From Paramecium sonneborni (lineage: Eukaryota; Ciliophora; Oligohymenophorea; Peniculida; Parameciidae), in contig CAJJDN010000061.1 in NCBI GenBank assembly GCA_905182985.1, positions 150,799 to 214,798 on the forward strand: a DNA stretch of 64,000 nt, in the 5' to 3' direction. The position numbers and the translations under genes are program-made. Each line of letters begins with the position of its first letter. Within the stretch, counting starts at the first letter, position 1. Positions 1-12,008 of this stretch are shown one piece after another. The notes below the pieces were generated by a model. It made no database searches. It saw nothing but the letters and a program-made list of their open reading frames with translations, and was not told the DNA's origin.

Positions 1-3000
1 AAATTTTGGGGATATGAAAGTGAATTAGATTTTCATGATATTAAACATATTAATTAGTTGATGCCAAATTTCTGTGCATCTGTCCATGATTAATATATAG
101 AGAGATTTTAAACTATAGGTCATAGTATTCTTTTTGGGAAATGTAGAACTATATTTCTAAAAGATAAATACGATCTACTCATTCCAGCTAGCATTACTAT
201 AGATAATTTCTTTATCAGTTATGATGATTATGTAATCACCGCTGCTTTTGCTAAAAATAAAGAGACTTCTTTATATATTCTATTTGATTGCAAAGGTAAA
301 ATACTTGGAGTCACTTAATTGATGTATAAAGTATTTCATACTATCGATTCAACAATAACTCCAGAATTATTAAATACTGGATATATTTTTTAGATAATTC
401 CTAATATCTTCTATTTAGTTAATAATCATACTAATGCTGAATATGATAACCTTCTTTTTGAAGAGAGGATCCATTTAATTATTGGAAATCCTATTAAATA
501 ATAATTTGAAAAACCCATTAATTTATCAAGACACAAAGCTTATTATGATGATTTATGGACTCTTTATGATGATACTAAAAATCATAAAAGTGAAATGTTT
601 CTTCAAGATTATTAAGATTCTTGTAAGTAATTCATAGATCATTTATTAAAAACAGTGAATTTTGAAATTATATGCCAACTCCATTATTAAATAATAGGAC
701 ATTATAAAACAATGCCTTTGTTTACATTAGAAATTTTAGATATAATAAAAGCTGATTTATCATCAAGTATGACATATTCATCATAAATTGAAATAAAAAC
801 TAATGATTAATTTGAGCCAGATCCAGTTGATTTAAGTTCAATTTAAGAAGAGAGTTTCCAGAAAGTGAAATAAAATGATTTACAATAATTAGATAATACA
901 TTACAATAAATACCTGAAATATCTTTTATAAAAAGAAGATTTGAATCATAGATAAATGAATAAACTCAAAGAAACAATAAATAAAAATAATTCACATAAC
1001 CATAATCTCAAAAGGCTACATTTTAGGTAATAAAACAGAAAAGTTTGAATGATGATCTAAAAAGTATAGAAGAAGAAATGAAGATAATTAAAGCTAATAG
1101 AAGATAAAGTTAAAGATAAATAATAAATCAAAAATAAAAAGAGGAACATAAAAGTTCTGAAAAATTGACTAAAAGAAAGAATATCATAGATTAAATCTAA
1201 GATAAACGTAAACAAGATATTAATGAAATGGATGCAGTAAATTCTGTTAATTCTATTACTTCTAATTTAATAAATTATAAATAAGATCTTATAAGGAGTG
1301 TATATAAATCAAGTAAAATTCCTTACTCACTTAAAATGATAATAATTTTTGATTTGATGATTATCTCAGCAATATTGGTCTTTAATATATTTCCAATTAT
1401 TACAATTCATAATAATAATATTCATGCTATTCATTAGATAGATGCTATAATGGCTCCTTATCTATATAATTCTTACTATTGTTAATTATACGTTCATAAT
1501 TTGATTTTTGAATTATAAAAACTATAAATAGTAAATTACAGTAAGGAATTGATTCATGATATTGAAGCTATTAATTAAAATAATACTCTTCTTTAAGACT
1601 TAAGTAAATATTATCCAGTCTTTCTAGAAATAGAAAAACTAACTTACTTTCCTGCATTAAATATTCATTTCATAAATACTGATGATTAATTTAATGTTTC
1701 ATTCACATATATGTACAGTGTCTTAATTGAAAAACTTCAATATTTCACATAAAAAGGTTAAGACTTTGCTAAATATCAAATGAATGAATCTGAGATTATC
1801 TCTTCCTTATATTTATATGCAAATTTGTAAGAAAGTATATCCCTATATTCAGATCTAATCTAATTAATAGTGTTGACTTTTTTTGAAGACGTGGATTATG
1901 ATGAGAGTAACTTCCTTAAATATCTTTTGGTTGCACTTTTTATAACTTTCTTTTTATTTTGGACATAGATTATATATTTTCATTAAATCTTTAATTATTT
2001 TAAAAAGATAATTTATTTGAATTGCCGATTATTAGAAAAGGATGTTCATTTGATAGTTTAGAGATTATAATTAATACGAGAAATATTAATTGAACATACA
2101 GTTACAAATTGGAAGAAGGCTGATTATGTTCATTTAATGTTTCAATAGATTTAACCAGACCAGATCTAAGTTTAATCCAAAATTAATAAGCATACATTAC
2201 TATGTTCAAGAATTGCTTAAAGTAAGTTTTCATTACTTGGTATTCTTGGTATGATAATATCTGTTTAATTAATGATAATCGGTTTTTGTTTAGGAGGATA
2301 CTTTTTTAATGAGATATAGTAAATAGAATTAACTCCTTAATATGAATTAATGTCATAATTCTTTTAATTTTCAATCACTATGGATTCTATGGTTACACAA
2401 TCAATACGTGTTAAATGTCAAAGACTCTACATGCAAAATAATAAAATCAATGAATCTATAACAGTTTAGAAAAGTTTGGTTAATTAAAAACTTATATCTA
2501 TTAGAACTACAAATTTAACCTTTTATTAAATTTTATTTAAAAATTTTGTTAAATCAGAAGAATTAATCCTTAAAGGATTAGTAAATGATGATTAAGTGGA
2601 TAGATAAAATAATTCAACATTGTATCAACTTTTCTTTAATGATATTTGTTCATTAGTATGTCCTAATTCTACTAATGAAAAAGATTAGAATAAATACTAT
2701 GTTAATGAAGGTATCTCAGGAGTATATTCTGGTTTAAGTAAATTTATAAAAAGTACTTTTAATTATGAATTGGAGAATCTATAGTAAGATCCTGATATCA
2801 AAGCTTAAATTAATGTTGTAAATTCTCATGAATTTATAATATTATTCTCAAGACATTTTTTAAATACAAAAAAAGCATTTCTAAAATTTTAAGAAGAAAT
2901 TCTTGCTAAAACTTATGGGGTAATTTAATAAAATGATATTGAAATCTAAGCATATTTTTCATGTGCATTATTACTTGAAATAATAATAGCAGGAATTATT

Positions 3001-3117
3001 TTTATATATTGTATAAAAATAAAACAACATCAAATATAATTAATGAGATTGTCTTTAAGCAGTATTCCAATAGATTTATTAGATTAACAATCAATAAGTA
3101 TTCTAAAAACATTATGA
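1..3117 (+). CDS. PAS/TmcB-like multipass membrane protein, 5' partial
   Basis: One uninterrupted frame (TAA/TAG = Gln) runs from base 1 to the TGA at 3115-3117, giving the last 1,038 residues; the start lies outside the window. The first ~85 residues look like the end of a PAS fold (FWGYESEL, LMP, then a strand pattern), as in the large ciliate family annotated as PAS domain / TmcB-like proteins. Residues ~270-400 are Gln/Lys rich and probably coiled. Hydrophobic segments at about residues 443-470, 640-660, 745-768 and 987-1008 predict at least four membrane passes, with large extracytoplasmic loops. A sensory or signalling role is inferred from the family. Family membership is moderately sure; no ligand can be named. 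Confidence 0.6.
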
Positions 3118-3187
3118 ATAATTTATTTATTATAATATTAATTTTATGAATAGTTGAACAATTAATTAAAAAGTATTAATAAATTAA

Positions 3188-4069
3188 ATGAAATAAATCT
3201 TTTTTTTTTGTATCTTAACTTATCAAGCAATAGGGTAAGTAATAATAGAATCTTCATAAAAATGTTTATGTGTTGATATTTAAGAATAGGTATAATGTGA
3301 ATCAATAAACTGTTATTGGGATGAAAAATGCTTAGAAAATAAATGTGAAAATAAAAAATAAGCTAAATGTTTTGGAGAATGTCAATGGTCAAATGGATAA
3401 TGCATAAATTATAACTTTAATTGTAATGATTACAGCACATAAAAGAGTTGTGATTAATAAAGTACATGTGGTTGGTCGACTTAAGAAAAATGTTTGAAAT
3501 TTGAAAAATGTTCAGAGTATTTAGTAACAGATCCAAATTTATGTTACTCAAAAGGTACTGAATAATGTGAAGCAAGTACTACTATAATTAATGGTAAATA
3601 TCAATGTAGAGATAAAGTAAATGTAGATTGTGGAATTATAACATCATAAAATATATGCAACAATTCTAAATAATCTAGTAATATAAAATGTAGATGGAAA
3701 TAATCAACTGATTAATGTTTAGCTATAAATGATATAAATAGTTGTGAAAATGTAAAAGATTGGTAAGAAATGTGTGACACTAATGCTTGTGTTTGGTTAA
3801 ATAATACATGTAAGACAAGAGAATGTAGCAGTTTCACCATCTAAAAAACTTGTAAATACATTCCAAATTATGCTTAAACTTAAATATCAATTTGTGTTTG
3901 GACAGAAGATAAATGTTAGACTCTCTTAAACTCTAATGAATTATCACAAGATTAATGCTTTCAAAATACAAAGGGAGGTTACATGTGGATAAATGATGGA
4001 TGTGTATCTTGCCACGCTTACTTCTTAAATATTATCACAATGCTAATAATATTCATATTTCTAGGCTGA
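3188..4069 (+). CDS. small cysteine-rich surface-antigen-like protein
   Basis: An intron-free frame of 293 codons with Gln = TAA/TAG, ending at TGA 4067-4069. It starts with a short hydrophobic signal peptide (MKQIFFFCILTYQAIG) and ends in a hydrophobic tail (LNIITMLIIFIFLG), the layout expected of a GPI-anchored or membrane-tethered surface protein. Between them are six to seven cysteine-rich modules containing C-x-W and W-x(3-8)-C patterns (CQWSNGQC, CGWSTQEKC, CVWLNNTC, CVWTEDKC). This resembles the repeated cysteine periods of Paramecium surface (immobilisation) antigens, but the protein is far shorter than the classical 200-300 kDa forms. Function is inferred from architecture. The 3' half is repeated after the assembly gap at 4884. 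Confidence 0.6.
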
Positions 4070-4883
4070 ATATTTATTATAAATTATTTTATTATTATTT
4101 TATTGCTTGAATATATTATAAAAAGTGATTATTTAATATGATCAATAAGATTTCTTTTACTTCATTACTTTCGCTGCTTTTATTGTAAAAGTTATAGTAA
4201 CCACTATCATTAATCCAATAGTTAATATTGAAAAAAGTATTATTTTACTTGAAATTACATTCATCTTCTCATTTCTGTTTGTCTACAACTACATTAAATC
4301 CTATTGAGCAGACTAATTGTTTATTTCAAGCATTTACTTTTAGGTGTTATAAAGTATTGTTGTATTATATCACTTACTTTTCAACTTCCTTCAAATCTTT
4401 AATAGATGCTAATTCTGCTTGTATTCCTTACTCATAGAAAAATTATATGTTCATCTAATAATGTGCAAGATTATGAATGCAAATTTGAATCTGTGTTGTT
4501 TCATTAAAAAGTTGAGTAAACTTTTGTGTTAATTCATGATACGTGTAAAACAATTGCTTATTCAGACCTGTATCTGTTATTTTAAGACTATAATCAGCAG
4601 ACTCACCTTCCACAAACCCTTGAATCATTTCCTTTTCCTATAATCTATCACCAAAACATCTTATTTATCGAGCCGGCAATTTTAATCTTAAATCTACAGC
4701 ATTTGCTAAGCAAATTAGAAATAATAACATTAAATTATATTCAAAATTAAAATAAATTCTCATCAAAACATAGATTATAATAAGTTACCCAATAAATATA
4801 GTAAAACATTAACTTAAATTAAAGAGTTAATGTAAAGAGACAAAAATATAATTAGAAAAAATTTTTATTTAATCTATGTAATA
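3580..4883. repeat. first copy of exact 1,304-bp duplication (gap 1)
   Basis: This stretch is repeated with no visible difference at 4885-6188, with a single N (4884) between the copies. It covers the 3' part of the surface-antigen-like gene and the whole p24 gene, including intron and intergenic DNA. Perfect identity through noncoding sequence and the N exactly at the boundary point to two contigs with overlapping ends laid side by side, not to a biological tandem duplication. Confidence 0.95.
4142..4763 (-). CDS. p24/TMED (emp24/gp25L) family cargo receptor
   Basis: Two exons (intron 4313-4337, 25 nt, GTA...TAG) give 198 residues. The order is classic for p24: a signal peptide (LMLLFLICLANAV), a GOLD-type lumenal domain with two cysteines (IRCFGD ... 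QICIHN), a coiled-coil linker (IKDLKEVEKQ onwards), one membrane segment (about 25 hydrophobic residues beginning SSKIILFSILTIG) and a short basic cytosolic tail, AKVMKQKKSY. Known family members cycle between ER and Golgi in COPI/COPII vesicles and select cargo such as GPI-anchored proteins. It lies convergently 72 bases from the surface-antigen-like gene. Spliced length is a whole number of codons. An identical copy after the N at 4884 is an assembly duplicate. Confidence 0.85.
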
Positions 4884-4884
4884 N
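4884..4884. other. assembly gap (single N), join 1
   Basis: A lone N between identical 1,304-base blocks. Its length says nothing about the true distance; the overlap says the true distance is negative. Confidence 0.95.
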
Positions 4885-5374
4885 TACTATAATTAATGGT
4901 AAATATCAATGTAGAGATAAAGTAAATGTAGATTGTGGAATTATAACATCATAAAATATATGCAACAATTCTAAATAATCTAGTAATATAAAATGTAGAT
5001 GGAAATAATCAACTGATTAATGTTTAGCTATAAATGATATAAATAGTTGTGAAAATGTAAAAGATTGGTAAGAAATGTGTGACACTAATGCTTGTGTTTG
5101 GTTAAATAATACATGTAAGACAAGAGAATGTAGCAGTTTCACCATCTAAAAAACTTGTAAATACATTCCAAATTATGCTTAAACTTAAATATCAATTTGT
5201 GTTTGGACAGAAGATAAATGTTAGACTCTCTTAAACTCTAATGAATTATCACAAGATTAATGCTTTCAAAATACAAAGGGAGGTTACATGTGGATAAATG
5301 ATGGATGTGTATCTTGCCACGCTTACTTCTTAAATATTATCACAATGCTAATAATATTCATATTTCTAGGCTGA
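4885..5374 (+). pseudogene. 5'-truncated duplicate of the surface-antigen-like gene (artefact)
   Basis: Identical to 3580-4069, the C-terminal half of the cysteine-rich protein, with no start codon because it begins at the assembly N. It ends at the same TGA (5372-5374). It should not be counted as a separate gene. Confidence 0.85.
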
Positions 5375-5446
5375 ATATTTATTATAAATTATTTTATTAT
5401 TATTTTATTGCTTGAATATATTATAAAAAGTGATTATTTAATATGA

Positions 5447-6068
5447 TCAATAAGATTTCTTTTACTTCATTACTTTCGCTGCTTTTATTGTAAAAGTTAT
5501 AGTAACCACTATCATTAATCCAATAGTTAATATTGAAAAAAGTATTATTTTACTTGAAATTACATTCATCTTCTCATTTCTGTTTGTCTACAACTACATT
5601 AAATCCTATTGAGCAGACTAATTGTTTATTTCAAGCATTTACTTTTAGGTGTTATAAAGTATTGTTGTATTATATCACTTACTTTTCAACTTCCTTCAAA
5701 TCTTTAATAGATGCTAATTCTGCTTGTATTCCTTACTCATAGAAAAATTATATGTTCATCTAATAATGTGCAAGATTATGAATGCAAATTTGAATCTGTG
5801 TTGTTTCATTAAAAAGTTGAGTAAACTTTTGTGTTAATTCATGATACGTGTAAAACAATTGCTTATTCAGACCTGTATCTGTTATTTTAAGACTATAATC
5901 AGCAGACTCACCTTCCACAAACCCTTGAATCATTTCCTTTTCCTATAATCTATCACCAAAACATCTTATTTATCGAGCCGGCAATTTTAATCTTAAATCT
6001 ACAGCATTTGCTAAGCAAATTAGAAATAATAACATTAAATTATATTCAAAATTAAAATAAATTCTCAT
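5447..6068 (-). CDS. duplicate p24/TMED gene (probable assembly copy)
   Basis: Identical to 4142-4763, with the same 25-nt intron at 5618-5642. The surrounding noncoding sequence is also identical, so this is almost certainly the same locus seen twice. Confidence 0.85.
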
Positions 6069-6188
6069 CAAAACATAGATTATAATAAGTTACCCAATAA
6101 ATATAGTAAAACATTAACTTAAATTAAAGAGTTAATGTAAAGAGACAAAAATATAATTAGAAAAAATTTTTATTTAATCTATGTAATA

Positions 6189-6698
6189 AAAAATACTCTC
6201 AATATCATGATTTAGTAGATCAATATTTTTAAATTAAACTTAATATAAGTATTTAATTTTAGAAATTTAATTATTTATCTTTTTAACATCCATATATATT
6301 TTAAGATTTTTGAAATATAATTGAAAACTTTTTATTTAAATGTTAAAGAAAATTAGTTGAAAACTTCTAACCTGAATTTACAAAATAAGATCTTTACAAT
6401 TTTTCATATTATTATTTTCAAGATTATTGAATTATATTTCTTTGAAATTTTTGAATTTAAAAATATTTTAAATTGATCAATAACTTAGCATCTTGATATT
6501 TAATATGATTATTTCATTAATGATATATGTTTGAGAATAAAAATAAATTTAACTATTATAAATTAACATTAAATTATTCGTTATATACATAATAAAGAAA
6601 TTCCTCTAAGAATTAACTTTACAACATATTTATGAACAATTTCTTATTTTGAACTTATTGGGCAAGATAATAAATTTATATTCTAAGAATGATAAGAT
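6189..6698. other. A+T-rich intergenic stretch
   Basis: About 500 bases between the p24 copy and the Myb/SANT gene, very A+T rich, with TGA frequent in all frames. I see no gene, repeat or RNA structure here. Its largest part belongs to the duplicated block 6204-7327 and recurs at 7329-7823. Confidence 0.6.
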
Positions 6699-7327
6699 TC
6701 ATTATAATATTAAAGATTTTATTTTTGAAATCATGTTCATCAAGATGTCTTTTACATCTGGAAATAATTCTACTGTTTCTATAATCTCCTCATTCTATGG
6801 AACAGTTGTTTGACTTTCTTTATACATTGTATCATAATCTCTTGTATATAGATTGAATTCCTTACTTTCCCATAATTTATATCCATCTATATCTCAAAAA
6901 TTTGTAATATCGATTTTTTACGGTACTAAGTGATTTTTATGGAAAAAAAGTTGATATAACTTTGAATTTAGGACCTAATTTTAATACAGATGAAAGAATT
7001 AATTTATCTTCAGTTGGAGTAAAGGATTCAAATGCTGGAATTTCTGTTCTTTTTCTTAACCCTACTCTTTTTGCTTTGGTATATAGTCTTTTGCGTTTCA
7101 TTTTCTTTTTTACTATTCTATTTTCACTTTTGATTTTTGAAACTACTATTTGTAGGTTGTCCTATTCTTTTTTAATAATTGATCGTGTTCTTGGAGGGCC
7201 TTGACTATTAGTTTTTATCGATTGTTCGCCTTCTGTTCCATTATTTGACATAAAGATAATCAAGTAAATTTTAGGAATTAAATTATTGAATTTCTGTTTT
7301 GTGAATTTAAACAAAAATTTTATAATG
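6204..7327. repeat. first copy of exact 1,124-bp duplication (gap 2)
   Basis: Repeated exactly at 7329-8452 with a single N at 7328. It includes ~500 bases of A+T-rich noncoding sequence and the complete Myb/SANT gene. Same assembly signature as gaps 1 and 3. Confidence 0.95.
6699..7251 (-). CDS. small Myb/SANT-domain protein
   Basis: The predicted protein of 175 residues starts with a Ser/Asn-rich stretch, then a strongly basic region (KKKMKRKR, GLRKRTE), then one Myb/SANT-like domain at about residues 78-125: FTPTEDKLILSSVLKLGPKF ... FFPQKSL, ending in a typical recognition helix TVKNRYYKFLR. The acidic C-terminus follows a frame change. I place a 25-nt intron (GTAAGG...ACAAG) just after the domain, which makes the spliced length 176 codons. 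A 40-nt intron or a one-base error would also fit, so the exact junction is uncertain. DNA binding, in transcription or a TFIIIB/telobox-like role, is inferred from the domain only. Confidence 0.55.
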
Positions 7328-7328
7328 N
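7328..7328. other. assembly gap (single N), join 2
   Basis: A lone N between identical 1,124-base blocks, same pattern as join 1. Confidence 0.95.
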
Positions 7329-8452
7329 ATCATGATTTAGTAGATCAATATTTTTAAATTAAACTTAATATAAGTATTTAATTTTAGAAATTTAATTATT
7401 TATCTTTTTAACATCCATATATATTTTAAGATTTTTGAAATATAATTGAAAACTTTTTATTTAAATGTTAAAGAAAATTAGTTGAAAACTTCTAACCTGA
7501 ATTTACAAAATAAGATCTTTACAATTTTTCATATTATTATTTTCAAGATTATTGAATTATATTTCTTTGAAATTTTTGAATTTAAAAATATTTTAAATTG
7601 ATCAATAACTTAGCATCTTGATATTTAATATGATTATTTCATTAATGATATATGTTTGAGAATAAAAATAAATTTAACTATTATAAATTAACATTAAATT
7701 ATTCGTTATATACATAATAAAGAAATTCCTCTAAGAATTAACTTTACAACATATTTATGAACAATTTCTTATTTTGAACTTATTGGGCAAGATAATAAAT
7801 TTATATTCTAAGAATGATAAGATTCATTATAATATTAAAGATTTTATTTTTGAAATCATGTTCATCAAGATGTCTTTTACATCTGGAAATAATTCTACTG
7901 TTTCTATAATCTCCTCATTCTATGGAACAGTTGTTTGACTTTCTTTATACATTGTATCATAATCTCTTGTATATAGATTGAATTCCTTACTTTCCCATAA
8001 TTTATATCCATCTATATCTCAAAAATTTGTAATATCGATTTTTTACGGTACTAAGTGATTTTTATGGAAAAAAAGTTGATATAACTTTGAATTTAGGACC
8101 TAATTTTAATACAGATGAAAGAATTAATTTATCTTCAGTTGGAGTAAAGGATTCAAATGCTGGAATTTCTGTTCTTTTTCTTAACCCTACTCTTTTTGCT
8201 TTGGTATATAGTCTTTTGCGTTTCATTTTCTTTTTTACTATTCTATTTTCACTTTTGATTTTTGAAACTACTATTTGTAGGTTGTCCTATTCTTTTTTAA
8301 TAATTGATCGTGTTCTTGGAGGGCCTTGACTATTAGTTTTTATCGATTGTTCGCCTTCTGTTCCATTATTTGACATAAAGATAATCAAGTAAATTTTAGG
8401 AATTAAATTATTGAATTTCTGTTTTGTGAATTTAAACAAAAATTTTATAATG
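7329..8452. repeat. second copy of exact 1,124-bp duplication (gap 2)
   Basis: Offset 1,125 bases from the first copy and identical to it. The Myb/SANT gene appears again at 7824-8376 on the minus strand. Confidence 0.95.
7824..8376 (-). CDS. duplicate Myb/SANT gene (probable assembly copy)
   Basis: Exact copy of 6699-7251, produced by the second N-flanked duplication. Treat as one gene. Confidence 0.55.
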
Positions 8453-8844
8453 ATTTTGTCATTCATAATACAATAATTGATTAAACTTAAAATACATAGG
8501 TCTTCTTTGTTTTCTTTAAATTTACAAAGTATTGTGAAATATTTGATAAAACCTAACTAAATATATTATTATTTCGGTTTAAGTTATTTTGTCATTTATA
8601 AATGAATTTGAGTAAAGACCTATTCAATGATTGATAGATTATTATTGTGTGATTATTGACTAATATAATTATTAATTACTATTATCTAAATTCTCTTTGT
8701 ACCTTTTTAAAATTAATGTTCATTTCAATGTTCAAAATTTATATTTAGATTAACTCATAAATAAAAAAAATAATCGCAAAACATCTAAAACTATTAATTA
8801 AGTAAAATACAATGAAATATAAATGAAGTAGTAGATAAATATTA
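8377..8844. other. intergenic stretch, no gene seen
   Basis: Roughly 470 bases between the divergent Myb/SANT copy and the gene at 8845. Very A+T rich with no convincing frame. It must hold both promoters, but I recognise no motif. Confidence 0.5.
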
Positions 8845-9582
8845 ATGCTAAAAATGAGTAATAATATATAGATAAATTTTGAAGAATTTGATGGTTTTAA
8901 TTCATCTTATATTAAAAAAATATATAAATAAATGGGAGCATTCTGTCCAAATCAAAATATTAAAGTTCTTCCTTCGCCAGTGATTTAAGAAGAGATTACA
9001 GTTGACCCTCAAGTAGAAATTGATACTCTTATTAATTAAGAAACTAATTACAAACTTAGTTTAATTCATAATTTTTGTATAGAGAATCCAACTTTATAAA
9101 CATGTGATGAAGTAATCTTAGAAATCCTCTCTATATCAATTTCATTTATGGTTAAGGATTTTTCTGAATAATCGAACTTTCTTAAATTACAAATATAAAA
9201 GCAGGTGTAAGACTTAATTCATCATAAAATTGATTTTCAGGAAGATCTTTTAAAAATGCTAATAAATTATTATGAGTTTCTAAGTTATGTTTAAGAAAAA
9301 GGAGCTACAAAAGTTATTTCTTGGTGGAATGATCCTGTTGGTGTAGTTGAAATAGTTTAAGCAATAAAGCATTGGTCACAAGAATTTATTAAATATGGGG
9401 GTAAATTAAGAAGAGAAAGAGCATTAAGAAAATTAAACTTTGACCCTAAACCACCAGAACGCTTTGTAAAAACTTGGGAATGGATTAAAAAGTAATAAGA
9501 GGGATAAGAGGATGATTTGAAACCAAAAAGGGAGACATTTGCAATTACTAATAAGTTTGAAGATGGTTTCGAAGAACTTTGA
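8845..9582 (+). CDS. uncharacterised 245-residue protein
   Basis: An intron-free frame with frequent TAA glutamines, ending at TGA 9580-9582. The start at 8845 is the first of two nearby ATGs (the other is 8854). The protein is helical in look, has no signal peptide or membrane segment, and contains a Trp-rich patch (SWWNDP, IKHWSQEF) and a basic stretch (GGKLRRERALRKL) followed by an acidic tail. I do not recognise the family. Coding status is well supported by the length without TGA and by the codon pattern. Confidence 0.6.
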
Positions 9583-10006
9583 TGTAATTTAGAAATATCT
9601 TTATTAATATCTATTAGTTAATTTAAATAATATATTTCTTAAATAGTTAAAAAAATTACCAATTAGTTTTTAATTTAAATTGTTAAATTTTGACTATAAA
9701 AAAAAAAATAGTTTCCATAAATTAGTTTAACATTTCTTTTATTGTATTAAATAAGAAAGTAATAAATAATTTAACGTTATAAATAAAGTTTTTATTTTAT
9801 TGAATTAAAAATAACATCAGATAAATTTTGAATTCCATATTTGATATCTTAATTTAAGTTTTTTTAAAAATTTGATAAAAAGTGAAAAATAAAATTTTAA
9901 ATATCTGTCATCGTTTAAACAAATTTAAAAATATACAGAAATGGAATAATAACTTTGTTATTGAAAATAAATAAGAAAAAAATTGATAAATTAAATTAAA
10001 CAAAAA
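9583..10006. other. intergenic stretch, no gene seen
   Basis: About 420 bases, almost pure A/T with several A- and T-runs, between two plus-strand genes. It would contain the terminator of the upstream gene and the promoter of the Ctr gene. No motif is recognised. Confidence 0.5.
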
Positions 10007-10430
10007 ATGGCAATAAATAATGGGATGGTTGTTCACTTTAGAGTGAATTGTGAATTTGTATTTAAAGGGTACTTATAATGATAAAAATAAGATGGTCAAC
10101 AACAGTAGATGAAACAGGATTGTTCTTTTTTGGATGTCTTATTGTAATGTTTTATTGCATGCTTCATATGAATCTCTATACTGTTAAGTTAATTTTACCA
10201 AAAATGTAAAAAGTATTTAAAATTAAAGTTTGTTTCTTGATATCATTTGGTATTTAGTTTATGCAATATCTGGTATAATGGTAATGTAATTAATAATGAC
10301 AATGAATGGATGGGTGAATGTAGCAGTTGTTTTAGGATGCATTATAGGTTATTCAATATAGGAATCTTGGTCATAAATATATGAAAAAGAAAATTAAGCA
10401 CCTCCCGGAGGTTGTGAATTTTGTAATTGA
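10007..10430 (+). CDS. Ctr-family copper transporter
   Basis: Three exons, with two 23-nt introns (10069-10091 and 10206-10228, both GTA...AAG), give 125 residues. The splice pattern restores the conserved FKGWSTTVDETG segment before the first membrane span. The second span carries the Ctr hallmark MxxxM-type methionines (SGIMVMQLIMTMNGW) and the third has the GxxxG packing motif (VLGCIIGYSI). Known Ctr proteins form trimers that import Cu(I) across the plasma membrane or release it from vacuoles. The N-terminus has few methionines, and the C-terminus ends in a C-x-x-C (GGCEFCN) that could hand copper to chaperones. Spliced length is exactly 126 codons including the stop. Confidence 0.85.
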
Positions 10431-10635
10431 GATTATTCATATTATATAAATAATATGATGTATTAAAGATTTTTGAAATATTAATAATATTCGATATAGG
10501 TTGATTAATTAACATAAATAATGTAATTTTAGAATAAAAGAGAGATATGTGGATTTAAAATAAAATGATTATTAAAAGGAATTTATAAGTAATAATAAAT
10601 CCACCTATTTTATTACGTTTTAATTGATTATCTAC

Positions 10636-11659
10636 TCATTTATGCTTTTTTTTAGATTTTTCTCTTCTTTTTTATTTTTTAATAGGACTTTCATCTCTCT
10701 TCTTATGTTTTTTGACTGATTTGGATCTTGATCTTTCTCTAGGTTTTTTGGTTGCCTTAACTTCATCTAAAAATATGTAAGAGATAGAAATACCTTTTTT
10801 TGATTTTCTTCTTTTATCTTCTTCATCTTTTTCAACATGTTCTTCTTTAGTTTTTTTTAGTATTTCTTCACTTCTTGATCTTCTCAATTCTCCTAAACCA
10901 CCACCAAGTCGACGGGGTCTCCATTTTAGAATAGTTCTACCTCTTTCGATGTCTACAACCAACTTTCTACCATCTATACGCTTATCTACTGCATATTTAT
11001 AAGCTTATTTAACACTGTTCTTGCTTTCATACTCTTTTAATTTAAGATCACCCCCTTACCAATGAATGCATAGCCTCTAGGCTTATCTTATGTAGAATCA
11101 CGTATGATTCTTATTGATTTGATTGGTCCATATTCTTCAAATTCTTTACGTAGTTTTTTATCAGTTGTAGAATAATTCAATCTACTCACAAATAATGTTT
11201 TATAAGGTTCTGATGTAATATTAGGATCTTCAAATGGATTCCACTATTAAAGTCTTTTCTTTAATTCTTCATTGTGAAGATTCTACTTTTCCAATCTCTT
11301 TAATATTTTAGCTGGCTTTCGAGATGGTTTTATAATATCTTTTATATTCATTCAAATTTACCCTTCTCTCTTTCCTCTCTTTACATTTACTCATATTCAT
11401 CCTCAAATTTATCAATCATCCATTCAGCCTTTCTACCTAAACCTAATATTGGATCATAAGCTCTGCATTTTGGCTTAGGTTAAGATTTAATATGCGCTAT
11501 TTATGGTATTACAAATATTGGTTGCATCTTATACTAATTATAATATCATACATCAGGTGGAAAGTCAGGTTTTCTTATGTTAGTCACCTATTACATTTAA
11601 ACTGGGTTATTCATCATATGTGCAAGTGGCATCATAGGAGGTTAAGCTTGATAATACAT
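10636..11659 (-). CDS. U1 snRNP 70-kDa protein (U1-70K)
   Basis: Four exons with introns 11534-11551 (18 nt, contains in-frame TGA), 11339-11361 (23 nt) and 11034-11059 (26 nt) give 318 residues. The order matches U1-70K: N-terminal proline/glutamine region, a charged helix ([18 protein letters not shown]), an RRM whose RNP motifs are [10 protein letters not shown] and [10 protein letters not shown], then the strictly conserved block [20 protein letters not shown]. The C-terminus is Lys/Arg/Ser rich. The protein binds stem-loop I of U1 snRNA and defines 5' splice sites. The conserved block makes the call secure. It is transcribed divergently from the pseudokinase gene. Confidence 0.93.
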
Positions 11660-12008
11660 TTTTAATTAATTTATAAATCAAATTCACATTTTCTATATTT
11701 GATCAATCAATTATTCTATAATTATATACTATTTCGTTGAATCCTTAATTATCATATATTCATAATATCAGTTTATTCATTAATACTCTAAAATAATATA
11801 AATCTATATTAAATGCATTTAATAATTTTATATATTATTTATATCTTTCTAACCTCAATTAAATAAAATATAAGAAAATCAATATTCTCTCTTTATTTTT
11901 TAAAATTATCATTCTAAATTTATACTTTAAAATCTTTATTTTTATTTTTATGACTTTTAGTTTCATCAAAATGGTTTTATAAATTTTATATTAATAATTC
12001 GTTAACTT
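11660..12008. other. divergent intergenic region between U1-70K and pseudokinase
   Basis: About 350 bases of A+T-rich sequence separating two divergent genes, presumably holding both promoters. No gene, repeat or recognisable element seen. Confidence 0.5.

Larger units (their letters stand above)
4885..6188. repeat. second copy of exact 1,304-bp duplication (gap 1)
   Basis: Offset 1,305 bases from the first copy. It begins in the middle of the surface-antigen-like reading frame, so that gene copy (4885-5374) has no start, while the p24 copy is complete (5447-6068, minus strand). In a corrected assembly the two copies would collapse into one. Confidence 0.95.

Noticed and set aside
4228..4437. 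Plus-strand open frame of 69 codons
   Set aside because: Antisense to the p24 coding sequence; the minus strand carries the recognisable protein.
3580..6188. Biological tandem duplication of the antigen and p24 genes
   Set aside because: The copies show no difference even in noncoding DNA, and a single N sits exactly at the junction; the same pattern occurs twice more. Contig overlap is the simpler explanation.
6962..7204. Plus-strand open frame of 80 codons, hydrophobic
   Set aside because: Antisense to the Myb/SANT gene; the Lys/Arg-rich reverse strand produces a false Phe/Leu-rich frame.
6699..7251. 40-nt intron removing the recognition helix of the Myb/SANT gene
   Set aside because: It also keeps the frame, but would delete the conserved TVKNRYYKFLR helix; a 25-nt intron of typical size keeps it.
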